From NCBI GenBank assembly GCA_025055075.1, contig JANWYV010000023.1, forward strand, positions 1 through 64,000: a stretch of 64,000 nucleotides of DNA. The letters run 5' to 3'. The notes under the pieces are model-generated. The model saw only the letters and a program-made list of their open reading frames with translations. It made no database searches and was not told the origin of the DNA. Both the position numbers and the translations under genes were made by a program. The stretch is from Blastocatellia bacterium. Its GTDB lineage: Bacteria; Acidobacteriota; Blastocatellia; HR10. This document shows, piece by piece, positions 16,490-27,000 of this stretch; the first letter of the stretch is position 1; each line of letters opens with the position of its first letter.

Positions 16490-18052
16490 TCAGCCCTTCG
16501 CAGAAGAACCGGGCACGATGACTCCTTGCTCGGGAAGGGACTGCTCGGGCGCTGCCGAAGAGAAGCCTCGCCGACGAATCTTCTCCCACGTGGGGGCGCG
16601 ACCGAGCACCATGTCCACCAGCGTCCCCACCTGCCAGAGAATGATCAGTTGGCGATACCCCAAATGCGAGAGGACGGTGAAGAGCAAGAGCTTCAACGTC
16701 TCCTTGGGACTGTAGGTGAAGAGCGAGTGATACCCAACCGAGCGATAGACGGCCTCGGACCAAATTCCGAAGAGAATCGCGGAGGTCGAGACGAAGATGC
16801 CGTAGAGGACAGCCGAGAGGAAGAAGAGCACAGCATACTCGACGCTCAATAAGCCCAGGGGGATGCAAATGAGGAGGATGAGATAGCCGCTTAATTCAAT
16901 CACGGGGCCGAAGACTTCGAACAACACCTGATAGGGCATGGCCAGAAGTCCAATCCGACCGTAGCGCCGGTTGAAGAGCATATCGCGATAGAAGACGAGG
17001 AGGTTTTCCACGAGCCCGCGATACCATCGCTTTCGTTGCTTCCGCAGGTCGGCGAGCACCTCGGGCACCTCGGTCCATGCGATCGGATAAGGGAGGAAGT
17101 CCACGCGCCCCTCGATCTTTTTGTCGTACATGTAGCGGTAGAGCCGCAGGATGATCTCCAGGTCTTCGGTCACCGTCTGTGGCGCGTCGCGCGCGTATTC
17201 GCGTCCAAGGCGGGTGCGCATATTTTCGGTGAGAAAGCCCCCGATGCGGATGAGCACATCCCGGCGATAGAGGGCGAAGACGCCCGAGAGGATGAGCAAG
17301 GCCCGGAGCATCGCCAACGCCGTTCGCCCCATCGTGAATGATCGGAGGTATTCGACGAATTGAAGGAGCACGAGAGCACGTTTCGGCAACTGCGTCGAGC
17401 GCACGCGACCCGGTTCGACAACGCGCCCATTGGCGACGCTGACCTGTCCGCCGATGGCGACGATCTGCCCGGGATCTTTTTGTACGGCGGCGATAAGCTG
17501 AAGGAGCGCCTTCTCGTCAATGAGCGAGTCAGCATCCACCGTACAAATGTAGGGAGCCAGTGCCACGTTGATCCCAGCATTGAGCGCATCGGCTTTGCCG
17601 CCCTTCTCCTTATCCACGAGGATGAGCCGCTGAACGTGAGCGGGTTTCTCACTCCTGGCTTCGTAGAGTCCCTTAATGGGAGCCGTCTTCAGTGGCGCAT
17701 GGTGGGGGAGATCACGCCGCACCAAGGCGAACGCCTCTTGCAGCACCTCGCGCGTGCGATCGGTCGAGCCGTCGTTGACGACGATGACCTCCAGGCGCGG
17801 ATAGCGCAAGCGCAGCAGCGCGCGCACGGATTCGACGATCGTCCGTTCCTCATTGTGGGCGGGCACGATGAGCGAGATCAAAGGGGTATACGGTGAAGCG
17901 TACGCGAATTCCGGATCAAGTACCGAACGCTCTCGAAGGAAGAACCGAATGCGCCAGAAGGCGAGGACCATGAGGAGAAGGTTCACCGTGTTGTAAAGCA
18001 GCGTGTAGCCGATGATGAAGAGTTGCGCGAGGATAAGGATTCGGACGAGCAT
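16490..18052 (-). CDS. Membrane-bound processive-type family 2 glycosyltransferase
   Basis: 520 residues, inner membrane. An N-terminal helix (VRILILAQLFIIGYTLLYNT) is followed by a GT-A domain with ISLIVPAHNEERTI, VIVVNDGSTDRTREV, GKADALNAGINVA and TVDADSLID (DxD). The acceptor motif TEDLEI and the QRKRW motif (Q(Q/R)xRW) follow, then four to five C-terminal helices. This is the plan of PgaC/BcsA/hyaluronan synthase-type enzymes that polymerise and extrude glycans. Start chosen by GGAGGACGGCGT upstream of ATG. It is the last gene of the seven-gene unit, 21 bp after the UbiA-type gene. The polymer is unknown. Confidence 0.88.
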   Translation of the reverse strand: MLVRILILAQLFIIGYTLLYNTVNLLLMVLAFWRIRFFLRERSVLDPEFAYASPYTPLISLIVPAHNEERTIVESVRALLRLRYPRLEVIVVNDGSTDRTREVLQEAFALVRRDLPHHAPLKTAPIKGLYEARSEKPAHVQRLILVDKEKGGKADALNAGINVALAPYICTVDADSLIDEKALLQLIAAVQKDPGQIVAIGGQVSVANGRVVEPGRVRSTQLPKRALVLLQFVEYLRSFTMGRTALAMLRALLILSGVFALYRRDVLIRIGGFLTENMRTRLGREYARDAPQTVTEDLEIILRLYRYMYDKKIEGRVDFLPYPIAWTEVPEVLADLRKQRKRWYRGLVENLLVFYRDMLFNRRYGRIGLLAMPYQVLFEVFGPVIELSGYLILLICIPLGLLSVEYAVLFFLSAVLYGIFVSTSAILFGIWSEAVYRSVGYHSLFTYSPKETLKLLLFTVLSHLGYRQLIILWQVGTLVDMVLGRAPTWEKIRRRGFSSAAPEQSLPEQGVIVPGSSAKG

Positions 18053-18073
18053 ACGCCGTCCTCCGAAGGCCTC

Positions 18074-18952
18074 CTATCGGTAGAGGATCCACACGACCAT
18101 CGCGCCGTACAGCAGGATGGTCGCGAACAATGGACGATCCGAGATCAAAAGCATCTCCGGGCTTCCTCCTTCCCCCTTCTGGTAGACGAGATAGAGGTAG
18201 CGGAAGATCCCGTACAAAACGACGGGGACGGTGTACTTCAACGCGTCGGTATGAAGTCGCGCGATCGTCTCGGCCGAGAGCGTATAGAGCGCATAGGTGA
18301 CGATCGTCGCTGCCGTCACCAGTGCGATCATCTGATCCAAAAGGAGCGGGCTGTACATGGCCAAGCTCGCTCGGTGTTCGGCGGCCGATCGCTCCAGTAG
18401 GAGCAATTCGTGCCGACGCTTGCTCAACCCTAAAAAAAGCGCCAGCAGCATCGTGCAGATGAAGAACCACGGCGACAGGGGGACGGCAACGGCTTCTCCG
18501 CCGGCGACGGCGCGTAGGACGAAACCCATGGCGATGGCGAACACATCGAGAATGACGATCGCTTTCATCCAGAGCGAGTAAGAGACTTGCAGCACGGCGT
18601 AAGCGAGGGCCGTGAGTCCGAAGCCGACATTGAGCCAGAATGAAAGCGCCAGCGCTCCACCGAGCAAGAGCACGCCGAAGCGCGCTGCCAGGCGCGGTGA
18701 GAGCGCACCAGAGGCCAGCGGTCGTCGCGCCTTTATCGGATGACGGCGATCCCGCTCGATGTCGCGAAGATCGTTGAGCACGTAAATGCTTCCAGAGAGC
18801 AGGCAGAAGATCCCGAAAGCCGCTGCGGCGCGGAGCGCGCGATCCTCCTCAAACAGATGTCGTGAGAAGACGAGCGGTGCCAGCAAGATCAGATTCTTCG
18901 TCCAATGACGAGGACGAAGCGAGAGCACCAGCAGTCGCACCGTCTCTCTCAT
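18074..18952 (-). CDS. UbiA-family decaprenyl-phosphate phosphoribosyltransferase-like protein
   Basis: 292 residues with about eight to nine helices. Start at 18952 (TGATG overlap with the upstream stop) is preferred over an in-frame ATG at 18988. The motif RPRHWTKNLILLAPL is the family marker of 5-phospho-ribosyl-1-pyrophosphate:decaprenyl-phosphate transferases (mycobacterial Rv3806c has RPRQWVKN). The Asp-rich site NDLRDIERDRRHP and the second motif LGLSKRRHEL are also present. The enzyme makes a polyprenyl-phosphate pentose donor in the membrane. Such a donor could feed the GT-C enzyme encoded two genes upstream. The donor assignment follows from the family; the connection is inference from operon order. 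Confidence 0.82.
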   Translation of the reverse strand: MRETVRLLVLSLRPRHWTKNLILLAPLVFSRHLFEEDRALRAAAAFGIFCLLSGSIYVLNDLRDIERDRRHPIKARRPLASGALSPRLAARFGVLLLGGALALSFWLNVGFGLTALAYAVLQVSYSLWMKAIVILDVFAIAMGFVLRAVAGGEAVAVPLSPWFFICTMLLALFLGLSKRRHELLLLERSAAEHRASLAMYSPLLLDQMIALVTAATIVTYALYTLSAETIARLHTDALKYTVPVVLYGIFRYLYLVYQKGEGGSPEMLLISDRPLFATILLYGAMVVWILYR

Positions 18953-21228
18953 CAGAAGACCCACTGTAGGAAGATGGAGGCATGCCAAGTCCGCTGCGTG
19001 AGCGTGTCGCGCCAGTAGCGCCCTTCTCCTCCTAGGCGCAGGCGAGTGCCGATCCAGAAGGCGAACCGACCGAGGGCATCGTGCGCCCAGTAGCGGGCTG
19101 TGGCTTCATCGGAGAGCCGCGCATATCCATAGCGGAGTTCGTAGGACCAACGCGGACGCGCTTCGCTCCTGAGCGCCAGATACGGCATGACGTTGCGGAT
19201 CGTCAGCGTGTTGTATCGGAGCGCATCGCGTGCGTACCAGTCCCGAAAATACGATGCCCCGAATTCGACGACGCGGAGGATATGGGGCCGATATCCCACC
19301 ATCGCGCGCGCCCGCCATCCCCAATTCCGGTCCTGATACCACGCCCGCGCGGCCTCAGCGCGGAGCATGATCTCCGCATGCGGCGCCCACCATCCGGCGA
19401 AGATAGCCTCATGGACTCGAAGGAAGTCGAGCGTGTTCTCTGGCGTCAGAAAGCGGGCCTGTAGTGGCGTCAGGCGGTACCCGATGATTCCCTCCTTTCG
19501 GGCGTCCGCATAGCGCAACGTGGCTCCGGCCGCGTGCGTTCGATTTCCATCGGAATAGCGGGCGAAGGCGTAGTCGGCGTGTGCCCAGAGGGTGGAGGAG
19601 AGGCGCCGATCGTAGAGCGCCTGAAAGCGATTCTCGACGAAGATCCCGAATCGGACATCTGCGGCGAAGCTCCGTCCTAAGAAGGGACCTCGTCGGAAAC
19701 CAAACCCCAGGTGATCGCTCGGCCCACGATATTCGAGATGGGCTTCGGAATGGAGGAACGTCTCCTCCGGTATGGAGCCTGCCGCGTTGCTTTGAAAGAA
19801 GGCAGCGCCGATCTCTCCGGTGAACGACCAGCGGGGAGCGGGTGCGCCCTCTACCCCGAAGGTAGGCGTGAGGATGGTGAAGTCATAGATCGTGAAGCCA
19901 CCGGAACGGTTCGTGACCTGGTCGCGGCTGGCGCGCAGAATGCCTTGCAGCGCCCAAGTCTCGCCCACGGGGTAACGCCCGCGAGCCGTAGCCCGTTGGA
20001 GGCGATACCGAATGCGCGTCACCGGAATATCGAAGACGCGGTCAGCGCGTCCTTCCAAGACCTCCGTCTCATGCTGCTCATAGGTCGCTTCGAAGGTTGG
20101 GCGGACGATGGGCCAAAGCCGCCAATATCCGGCCGAAGCCGCCTCGTCTTGCGGATCGCGATGGAGTGCTCGTTGATATTCTCGCAGGGCTTCTCGCCGC
20201 CGGCCCTGCCGCTCCAAGAGCTGACCCCAGAGCACGATGACTTCAGGATGGTTCGGATCGAGTGCGCGCGCTTGCTCCAACTGCCGTTCAGCCAATCGGA
20301 GATCTTCCTGTGCGAGGGCGAGGCGCACCAGTCCGATCACGGCATCCAGATGTCGCGGTTCTCGACGGAGGGCTTCTCGGAATGCTTCTTCCGCAGCGCG
20401 CACGTCCCCGCGCCATCGCGCGATCGTTCCGATCCAGAAGTAACTGTCGGCGTCGTGCGGATACAGGCGCGCGAGCTGCCGATAGAGCTCCACGGCGCGC
20501 TCCAGTTTCCCCGACTTGCGATACGCTTCAGCCAAAGCGCGAAGCACGGCGTGATCGTGAGGCATGGCCGCGAGTGCGCGCGCATAGGCGCCGATGGCTT
20601 CGGACATTCGCCCCTGGGCAGCATAGAGATCGCCAAGCCAGCGATCTCGTCCGGGCAGATCCGAATGCGCCCGAATCCATGCTTCGGCCTCTTGAAATCG
20701 TCGGGCGCGCAGGAGCATCTGCAGCCAGAGTTCGGCCGCTTCCTCGCTCCGTGGAGCAGCAGCGAGCGCCGCGCGCACATCGGCCTCGGCTTCGGCCAGT
20801 CGGCCCATTTGCAGAAAAACGCGCGCGCGTCCAAGGAGCGCGTCCACATGCTGTGGCACCTCTGCCAGAACGCGCCCATACGCAGCGAGCGATTCCTCCA
20901 TGGCGCCCTTCCACCGATAGAGCGTCGCGATCCAAAACATCGCCTCGACATCCCGTGGGATGAGAGCCAACACAGCCTGATATTGCGCGAGCGCCTCGTC
21001 CCATCGTCCCTGTCGGCGACGCACTTCACCGAGTAAGCGCGCGCTCTCTGGATCGCGCGGATGCGTCGCGCGGATTTCCTGGAGCTGTCGGGCGGCCTCT
21101 TCCAATTCTCCCCGCTCGATCAACGCTCGGACGGATTCCAGCGATACCTGAGGCAATGGAGTCAGAGGCCTTTCGTCATCGCTTCGAACGTGACACAGCA
21201 GCATGAGGACGAGTACGGCCGCCTTCAT
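18952..21228 (-). CDS. TPR-repeat protein with C-terminal outer-membrane beta-barrel
   Basis: 758 residues. A short hydrophobic N-terminus (MKAAVLVLMLLCHV) suggests export. Residues ~30-385 are about ten tetratricopeptide repeats (for example WDEALAQYQAVLALIPRD and AEEAFREALRREPRHLDAVI). The remaining ~370 residues alternate hydrophobic and polar strands rich in Tyr/Trp/Arg (YaiO-like barrel) and end with ASIFLQWVF, the terminal aromatic of outer-membrane barrels. TPR plus barrel is the plan of export proteins such as PgaA and BcsC. It overlaps the upstream GT-C gene (ATGA) and the downstream UbiA-type gene (TGATG). A role in glycan export is inferred. Confidence 0.8.
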   Translation of the reverse strand: MKAAVLVLMLLCHVRSDDERPLTPLPQVSLESVRALIERGELEEAARQLQEIRATHPRDPESARLLGEVRRRQGRWDEALAQYQAVLALIPRDVEAMFWIATLYRWKGAMEESLAAYGRVLAEVPQHVDALLGRARVFLQMGRLAEAEADVRAALAAAPRSEEAAELWLQMLLRARRFQEAEAWIRAHSDLPGRDRWLGDLYAAQGRMSEAIGAYARALAAMPHDHAVLRALAEAYRKSGKLERAVELYRQLARLYPHDADSYFWIGTIARWRGDVRAAEEAFREALRREPRHLDAVIGLVRLALAQEDLRLAERQLEQARALDPNHPEVIVLWGQLLERQGRRREALREYQRALHRDPQDEAASAGYWRLWPIVRPTFEATYEQHETEVLEGRADRVFDIPVTRIRYRLQRATARGRYPVGETWALQGILRASRDQVTNRSGGFTIYDFTILTPTFGVEGAPAPRWSFTGEIGAAFFQSNAAGSIPEETFLHSEAHLEYRGPSDHLGFGFRRGPFLGRSFAADVRFGIFVENRFQALYDRRLSSTLWAHADYAFARYSDGNRTHAAGATLRYADARKEGIIGYRLTPLQARFLTPENTLDFLRVHEAIFAGWWAPHAEIMLRAEAARAWYQDRNWGWRARAMVGYRPHILRVVEFGASYFRDWYARDALRYNTLTIRNVMPYLALRSEARPRWSYELRYGYARLSDEATARYWAHDALGRFAFWIGTRLRLGGEGRYWRDTLTQRTWHASIFLQWVF

Positions 21229-23855
21229 GAACCCTCCCTCGCCAACCGAAAATCTCTCACGATGATCTCGCCTGTCCCGATGCGCTCATCCGGATCGTCA
21301 TCCACGACCAGGTGAAGAGTCCGCACATCCCCGAGGGTGAATCCGTTGGTCTTCCACTCGGGCCGAGTCAGATCAATCCGCACGCGATTCCATCCGGGCG
21401 CGAGTGTCCGCAGAGGGAGACGAAATCGCGCGTACTGTCGGGGATCGAGATTCTTCACGTACACGAAGAGGAGATCCGGGGCGCCTGACCAGAAGAGTTG
21501 GAATTCCAACCATCGCGCCGCCGACCACTCGGTCAGTTCGACTCCAGCCAGGATCTCGCCATAGTCGTTCTCGCGCGTAGTGAAGCGCCAGCTCAGGCGA
21601 ACGCCGCCGTCGGCCGCTGCGCGCGTGACCTCACATCCACGAACCTCCAGATAGATCTGCCACGCCAGCGGGTCATTGAGTTCGGGCAATTCTCGGACCG
21701 ATCGTCCAACCGGCCAGCCGGACGAGGTGTCGGAGACGTTCGCCCGCTCGAGTGAAGAAAATCGCGGGCGCAAGAGCGCGACCGTCGGTCCCCAAGACTT
21801 CACGACCTCGAAGTCCTCCGGATGCGCGCGAATCCACTCAGCGACCGGATAAGGCGCGTCGTACGTCGGCGGATTGTAGAAGAAGATGTAGTCCACGCGT
21901 TGTTCGGCAAGGAGCCGGCGCCACTCCGCGTATGTCGTCGCGCGCGGCAGATGCGCGAGCTTCACGAATTCCCATGTCGGGATGTGAACGGGCCGGTTCG
22001 TGGATTCCCATCCGTACAGAAGCGCAGCGAAATCCGGGACCGTGTAGGCGATCGTCCGATTCCGGATGTGATCGGCGATCCAGACGAGTCCGTCTATCGC
22101 GGGACCATACTCTTTGACAAGCGGGTAGTTCGCGATGGCATCGGGGCCAAATCGGCCACTTCGAAGGAGGTGCACTAACGAATGACCGCAACTTCCTGCA
22201 TCGCGCTCGACCAAATGACCAGTAGTCGCCAGGACGGAGAAGAACGCAGCGATGACCAGGGCGCCAGTGAGGAACGCGCGGCCGAATCGGGTCAACTCGC
22301 TCCGCAACACCAGGAGCGCGAAGATCGCTATCCCACAAATCGCCAGAATATACCGCGGTTCGCGGTATGGATTCAAGATCCACCAAAGGGCGATACTAAG
22401 CGGAAGCGTCATGAGCGTCCAGAAGAGCAATCGGTCGCGCCGCCGTCGCGCTCGAACGAGCATCAGGAGGGTCGCGATCCCTCCCATGGCGAATTGCGGG
22501 CCGAAGCCATTCGACCATCCGTAGTGGATTGGGACCTCCGGCGCCGTGTGGAACCGGGGGTCATCCACGTAGGCTTCGCGAAACGGGTAGAAGAGCCATT
22601 GCCAACGCTGAGAGACGAATCGCCGCTCGTGCAACTCCGAATGTCGCGTCATCGAGATCGGGCCATCGAAGAGCGTCGTCCCTGCAATCTCCAAGCGCAC
22701 GGGATAGACGGGATTTCCGAAGACGAGCGCGTTCCGAACCATCCAAAATCCTCCGCCCAGGAGCACACAAAGCAGCAGCGTCCCCACCCGTGACCACACG
22801 AGGCGCAAGTGCTCGCCGAGCGGGAACTCTCCTCGATCCGCGCCGAAGAGGAAGACGACGATCAAAGGGAGCGAGAGGTAGAGGAACGTGAACTTGGTGC
22901 CCAGGAGAAGCCCGAAGGCCAGCGCGAACAGATGTAGCTCCAACGACCGCCGATTCTGGAGATGGAGAACGAGAAAGACGAGCGCCGTCAGGAAGAATGC
23001 CGCCGCAATGATATCCACCATCGTCGTGAGCGATTGAAGGAGCACAAGGGGCGTGAGCACGTAGAGCGACAGCGCGAGCACGGCCACATGCCGGAGCCCG
23101 AACGCATGAGCCAGACTCCATACGGCCCATCCGCCCATGAAGGCAAAGGGGATCTGAACGGTGTTCATGTGGACGAACGCTGCTTTGTTCCCGCCCCCGA
23201 GCAGATAAATCCAGAGGGTGAGCAGCTCTCCAGCTTTCGGGAAATATGGCTGAATCCACGCGAAGGGGAAGGGATCGAGATTTCGGTTGTGCGCGTACGT
23301 GAGGACATCGAGCAGATGGTAGTTGAGCGAGTCCACATCGTGCGGCGGCACCATTCGCTCGAGATAGAGGATGAAGCCGTAGGTGACGGCCACGAGCGCA
23401 CCGAGCAGGCCGCCCACAAAAGAGGGCCGCGCGCGAGGAGAAGCCGGTGCTTGCGCGATGCGTTTTCGCGCCCAGAACCCATAGCCCATCAGGAATGCGG
23501 CCGCGATCACCAGATTGGTCAGCAAAAGCGCCGGGCCTGTCAAATGGTCGAACATTCCCAGAGCGATCTGCGAGACGACGATCTGCACCGAAGTCACCAA
23601 AGCGGCCGCTAATATCCGATACGGACTCTCCAGAGCTAATGCCCGGATCCACAGCTCGTGCGCGAGGAAGATCAATCCCGCCAAGATCCACGGGATATGA
23701 AGCGATGGACTCGCGGACGTGAGCCTCACATGGAGAAGCATGCTCCACAGCAGGAGGGCAAGACCAAAGAGCACATCCGAGGGCCAGACGAAAAACCCCC
23801 GCCTCGTGGTCGTCGCGAGCCTCAGACGTTCCCCGATCCAAACGCTTCGTTTCAC
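21225..23855 (-). CDS. Large GT-C membrane glycosyltransferase with C-terminal beta-sandwich domain
   Basis: 876 residues from a GTG start preceded by AGGTGAT. About twelve membrane helices fill residues ~20-560. After helix 4 comes the periplasmic catalytic-type loop (RMVPPHDVDSLNYHLLDVLT) with acidic residues as in GT-C enzymes that use polyprenyl-phosphate sugars. The last ~180 residues form a soluble, beta-rich, carbohydrate-binding-like module (LTEWSAARWLEFQLFWSG, then IIVRDFRLA). A GT-C core followed by a C-terminal carbohydrate-binding module recalls arabinosyltransferases of the Emb type, which use decaprenyl-phosphate pentose. That comparison is inference from architecture and from the neighbouring phosphoribosyltransferase. 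Overlaps the TPR/barrel gene by 4 bp. Confidence 0.75.
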   Translation of the reverse strand: MKRSVWIGERLRLATTTRRGFFVWPSDVLFGLALLLWSMLLHVRLTSASPSLHIPWILAGLIFLAHELWIRALALESPYRILAAALVTSVQIVVSQIALGMFDHLTGPALLLTNLVIAAAFLMGYGFWARKRIAQAPASPRARPSFVGGLLGALVAVTYGFILYLERMVPPHDVDSLNYHLLDVLTYAHNRNLDPFPFAWIQPYFPKAGELLTLWIYLLGGGNKAAFVHMNTVQIPFAFMGGWAVWSLAHAFGLRHVAVLALSLYVLTPLVLLQSLTTMVDIIAAAFFLTALVFLVLHLQNRRSLELHLFALAFGLLLGTKFTFLYLSLPLIVVFLFGADRGEFPLGEHLRLVWSRVGTLLLCVLLGGGFWMVRNALVFGNPVYPVRLEIAGTTLFDGPISMTRHSELHERRFVSQRWQWLFYPFREAYVDDPRFHTAPEVPIHYGWSNGFGPQFAMGGIATLLMLVRARRRRDRLLFWTLMTLPLSIALWWILNPYREPRYILAICGIAIFALLVLRSELTRFGRAFLTGALVIAAFFSVLATTGHLVERDAGSCGHSLVHLLRSGRFGPDAIANYPLVKEYGPAIDGLVWIADHIRNRTIAYTVPDFAALLYGWESTNRPVHIPTWEFVKLAHLPRATTYAEWRRLLAEQRVDYIFFYNPPTYDAPYPVAEWIRAHPEDFEVVKSWGPTVALLRPRFSSLERANVSDTSSGWPVGRSVRELPELNDPLAWQIYLEVRGCEVTRAAADGGVRLSWRFTTRENDYGEILAGVELTEWSAARWLEFQLFWSGAPDLLFVYVKNLDPRQYARFRLPLRTLAPGWNRVRIDLTRPEWKTNGFTLGDVRTLHLVVDDDPDERIGTGEIIVRDFRLAREGS

Positions 23856-23906
23856 CCGATCACCTCTCTGTCGCTTCTCTCCCGGAAATGGGCGATGATC
23901 ACCGAT

Positions 23907-24038
23907 TCACCATCCCAGCAAATGCCGCACGACGATCCCCGTCGCCTTCGTGAGCGGCCAATGCACGCCGATATACACGGCGAGCGCTGCGCCAAGCAGC
24001 ACGAGCACGAGCCATTCGCTCCGAGGAGGAGGCGTCAT
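23907..24038 (-). CDS. 43-residue single-helix membrane ORF
   Basis: Short ORF, easily missed. The ATG overlaps the stop of the HEAT-repeat gene (ATGA), a coupling signal seen throughout this operon. The product starts MTPPPRSEW, has one helix (LVLVLLGAALAVYIGVHW) and a basic tail (PLTKATGIVVRHLLGW). GGAGGAGGCG sequences lie within its own N-terminal codons on the plus strand only; coupling rather than an independent ribosome site would drive translation. A 51-bp gap separates it from the GT-C gene. No family is recognised. Confidence 0.55.
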   Translation of the reverse strand: MTPPPRSEWLVLVLLGAALAVYIGVHWPLTKATGIVVRHLLGW

Positions 24039-27000
24039 CGTGGGCGTCCGGTCAAAATCCGATGAGCGACTTCTCGAACTTCAGGGACGGGATCCTGCTC
24101 CAGCGTCCGAAGGACATCGCGATACGCGTGGACGTCCAAGCTCCCGAGGATCTGCGCCGCGTGAATCCGAAGTTGAGGATCTGGATCCCTCAAGGCCGCC
24201 AAGAGCAGTGCTCGTGCTTCCGATCCCTCCAGTTTCGCGACAGCGGATACAGCGGCGCGGCGCACCTCGGCATCCGGATGTTGCAACGCTCGACGGAACG
24301 CGGGGAGCGCGTGTGGGGATCCAAGCAGACTCAGGGCGTGCAGCAGGCCGAGCAGGACGGGTCTCCTCTCTGTTGCGAGGGCCAATTCCACGAGCCGCTG
24401 CGGTTCCCTCTGGAAGATGGCGGCGAGCGCGTGGGCGATCGCCTCCCGATAGAACGGCTCGGCGAGTGAGAGTTGCTCGAGAAGCTGATCCGTCGCTTTC
24501 GGATCTCGAAGTTGCCCGAGAAGCCTCACGGCTTCCATTCGGACGTGATGATCGGGATCGCGCAGGGCTCGAAATGCTGCCGCGCGCGCATCAGCGGGAG
24601 AAGCGACTCGAGCCAAAGTGCGCAGCGCTTCGGCGCGCACGCGCGCATCGGGATCGCGGATGAATGTCTCTTGGAGAAGCTCCAGATACCGAGCATCGCT
24701 CACCACACCGAGTCCTTGGACGGCATGCCAACGGGCGTCGCTGTCCTGACTGTGTCGGACGATGTGGACATAGTGTTCGATCATGCGCTCGAAGTCGGGA
24801 AGCACAAGATCATCCAGGGCCTCGATGTGGAGGAACTCACGAACTCGTGCGATCGTTTTTTCCGACTCGCGTTCGAGCCCCACTCGAGCCGCGTCCCGGA
24901 CCTGTGGGTCTTGGAGCCGCGCGAGTATATCCGGGATATACGAGCTGCTGCGCAGCAAGGCCAGGCCGATGATCGCAGCGGCTTGTACGGATGGGGATGC
25001 CGCATTCAGCAATTCCGCGAGCCGCGTTTGAGCATTGGCGTCGCCCAATTTGCCCAAGCAGAGCGCCGCATGTTGCTTGACGTGATCGCTCGGGTCTCGC
25101 GTGGCGTTCATGACCGGGTCCAGCGCCTCCGGAGCACCGAGTTCACCTAGAGCGTCGAGGACGGCGATCCGCACCGATTCTGCCGGATCATTGAGCGCTG
25201 AAAGCAAGGCGTTCAGGGCGCATGCTCCGGGTCGTCGTCCGAGCGCGCGGGCCGCAGCTTCACGCACACGAGCCGAAGGATCGCGGAGGAAGGCGCACAA
25301 GGCCTCGGTGGCTTCTTCCTCTTGGCGTTGGGCGAGCGCGTGAACAGCCCCTCGGCGTCCCGCTTCGCTGGAGAGATCGCTAAGTGCACGAATGAGCGCC
25401 TGTACATCCCGAGCCAGATGCGCGAGCGTATCGGCGACAGCCTCCCGAAGCTCTTCGTTATCCGTATCCAGGAGCCGCACGAATGGATCAAGAGGGCCTC
25501 GGTATTCCAAGTGCTTGAGGCTGCGCACTGCGGCCAAGCGAACGGAAGGGCTCGGATCTTCCAAAGCCACCAGTAGAGCGGACATGACGTGCGGTTCGGA
25601 AAAGGCGCTGAGCGCGGCCGCCGCATGCGCGCGCACATCCTCGATGGGATCCTTGAGGGCCTCCAGAAGCGCTTCTCGGACCTGCGCATCGGGGATCCGC
25701 TGCAGGATCGTGGCCGCCGTGGCGCGGATCCAAGCATTCGGATCGCGAAGCAGGTTCAAGAACTGCGGCAAGAAGGCCGCCAGGTCCGTCGCTTCCATTT
25801 CTGCGATTGCCGCGGCAGCCGCTTCGCGCACGATCGCTTCCTGATCCCCTAACCGCTCGATGAGGTCGGGCAACGCTTCCTTCGCGCGCAATCTCCCAAG
25901 TGCGGCGATCGCCTGCGCGCGAACGGACCATTCGCGGTCCCTTGTGGTCAGTTGCAAGGCTTCGAGAATTCCGGGAGATTTCTCCCCCACCTCGGCGAGC
26001 ACCTGACACACCTGCGCGCGAACGCGAAAATCCGGATCGTGCAGACCAGCCGAAAGCGATTCCCGAAGCCCGGCCTTTCCAATGAGCGTGAGCTTCCGTC
26101 GCGCCATGGCGCGTTCGATCGCGTCCTCGCTCTTGAGGCGGTCCAGCTGGGTTTGAACATATCCCAACCGTTCCAAGACGGCGGCCGTTCGATACCGCAC
26201 CTCAGGATCATCGTCGGTCAATGAGCCTTCAAGGAGCTCACTGGCTGAAGGACCGATCATCTCCAGCGCTTCGATGGCGCGCAAGCGAACAATTGGATCC
26301 GGATCCGCGAGGGCGAGTTGCAGGGCTTCCAGCGACTTCTCATCCCCGATCTTCCCCAAGGCGACAGCCGCTTCCATCCGAACGAGCGCCGAGGGATCTC
26401 GCAGCGTTCCTTCCAGGAGGGCATTCACCGCACGGTGATCCCCAATCTCGCCCAAGGCGCGGGCGGCTGCCGCGCGAACGGATTCCGCGCGATCCCACAA
26501 GGCGCGAATGAGATTCGGCACGGCCGCTCGGGAGCGAATCTCTCCGAGGATACTCGCGGCCCATGTGCGCAAGTTGTCCGAGTTCGGGTCCCGAAGGGCT
26601 TCCATCAGGGGTGCTTCAGCGAGCGCTCCAAACGGCACGAGCACCTCGGCCACTCGCGGCGAGACCCATTTGTCCGGTTCCCGAAGGGCTTCGATCAGCG
26701 ACGGAATCGCTTGCGGATCGCGAATCATTCCCAAAGCGCGAGCGCACGCCAGCTTGACGTCCTCGTCCTCATAGGGGTCGCGCATGGCTTCGAGCAGCGC
26801 TGGGACAGCTCGCGCACTGCCAATCTCTCCAAGGCGCCGCGCTGCACCCGCGCGAACGCTCCAGCGGGGCGAATGGCGAAGGTCGTGAAGATAGCGGTCC
26901 AAAAGGCCCAAATGCTCGTAAAGCGCTTGAAACTTCGCCTGCAAGGAGACGTCGGCCAGCTCCACGCTCTCGTTCAGAAGCCATTCCAGGTGTCTCAAGC

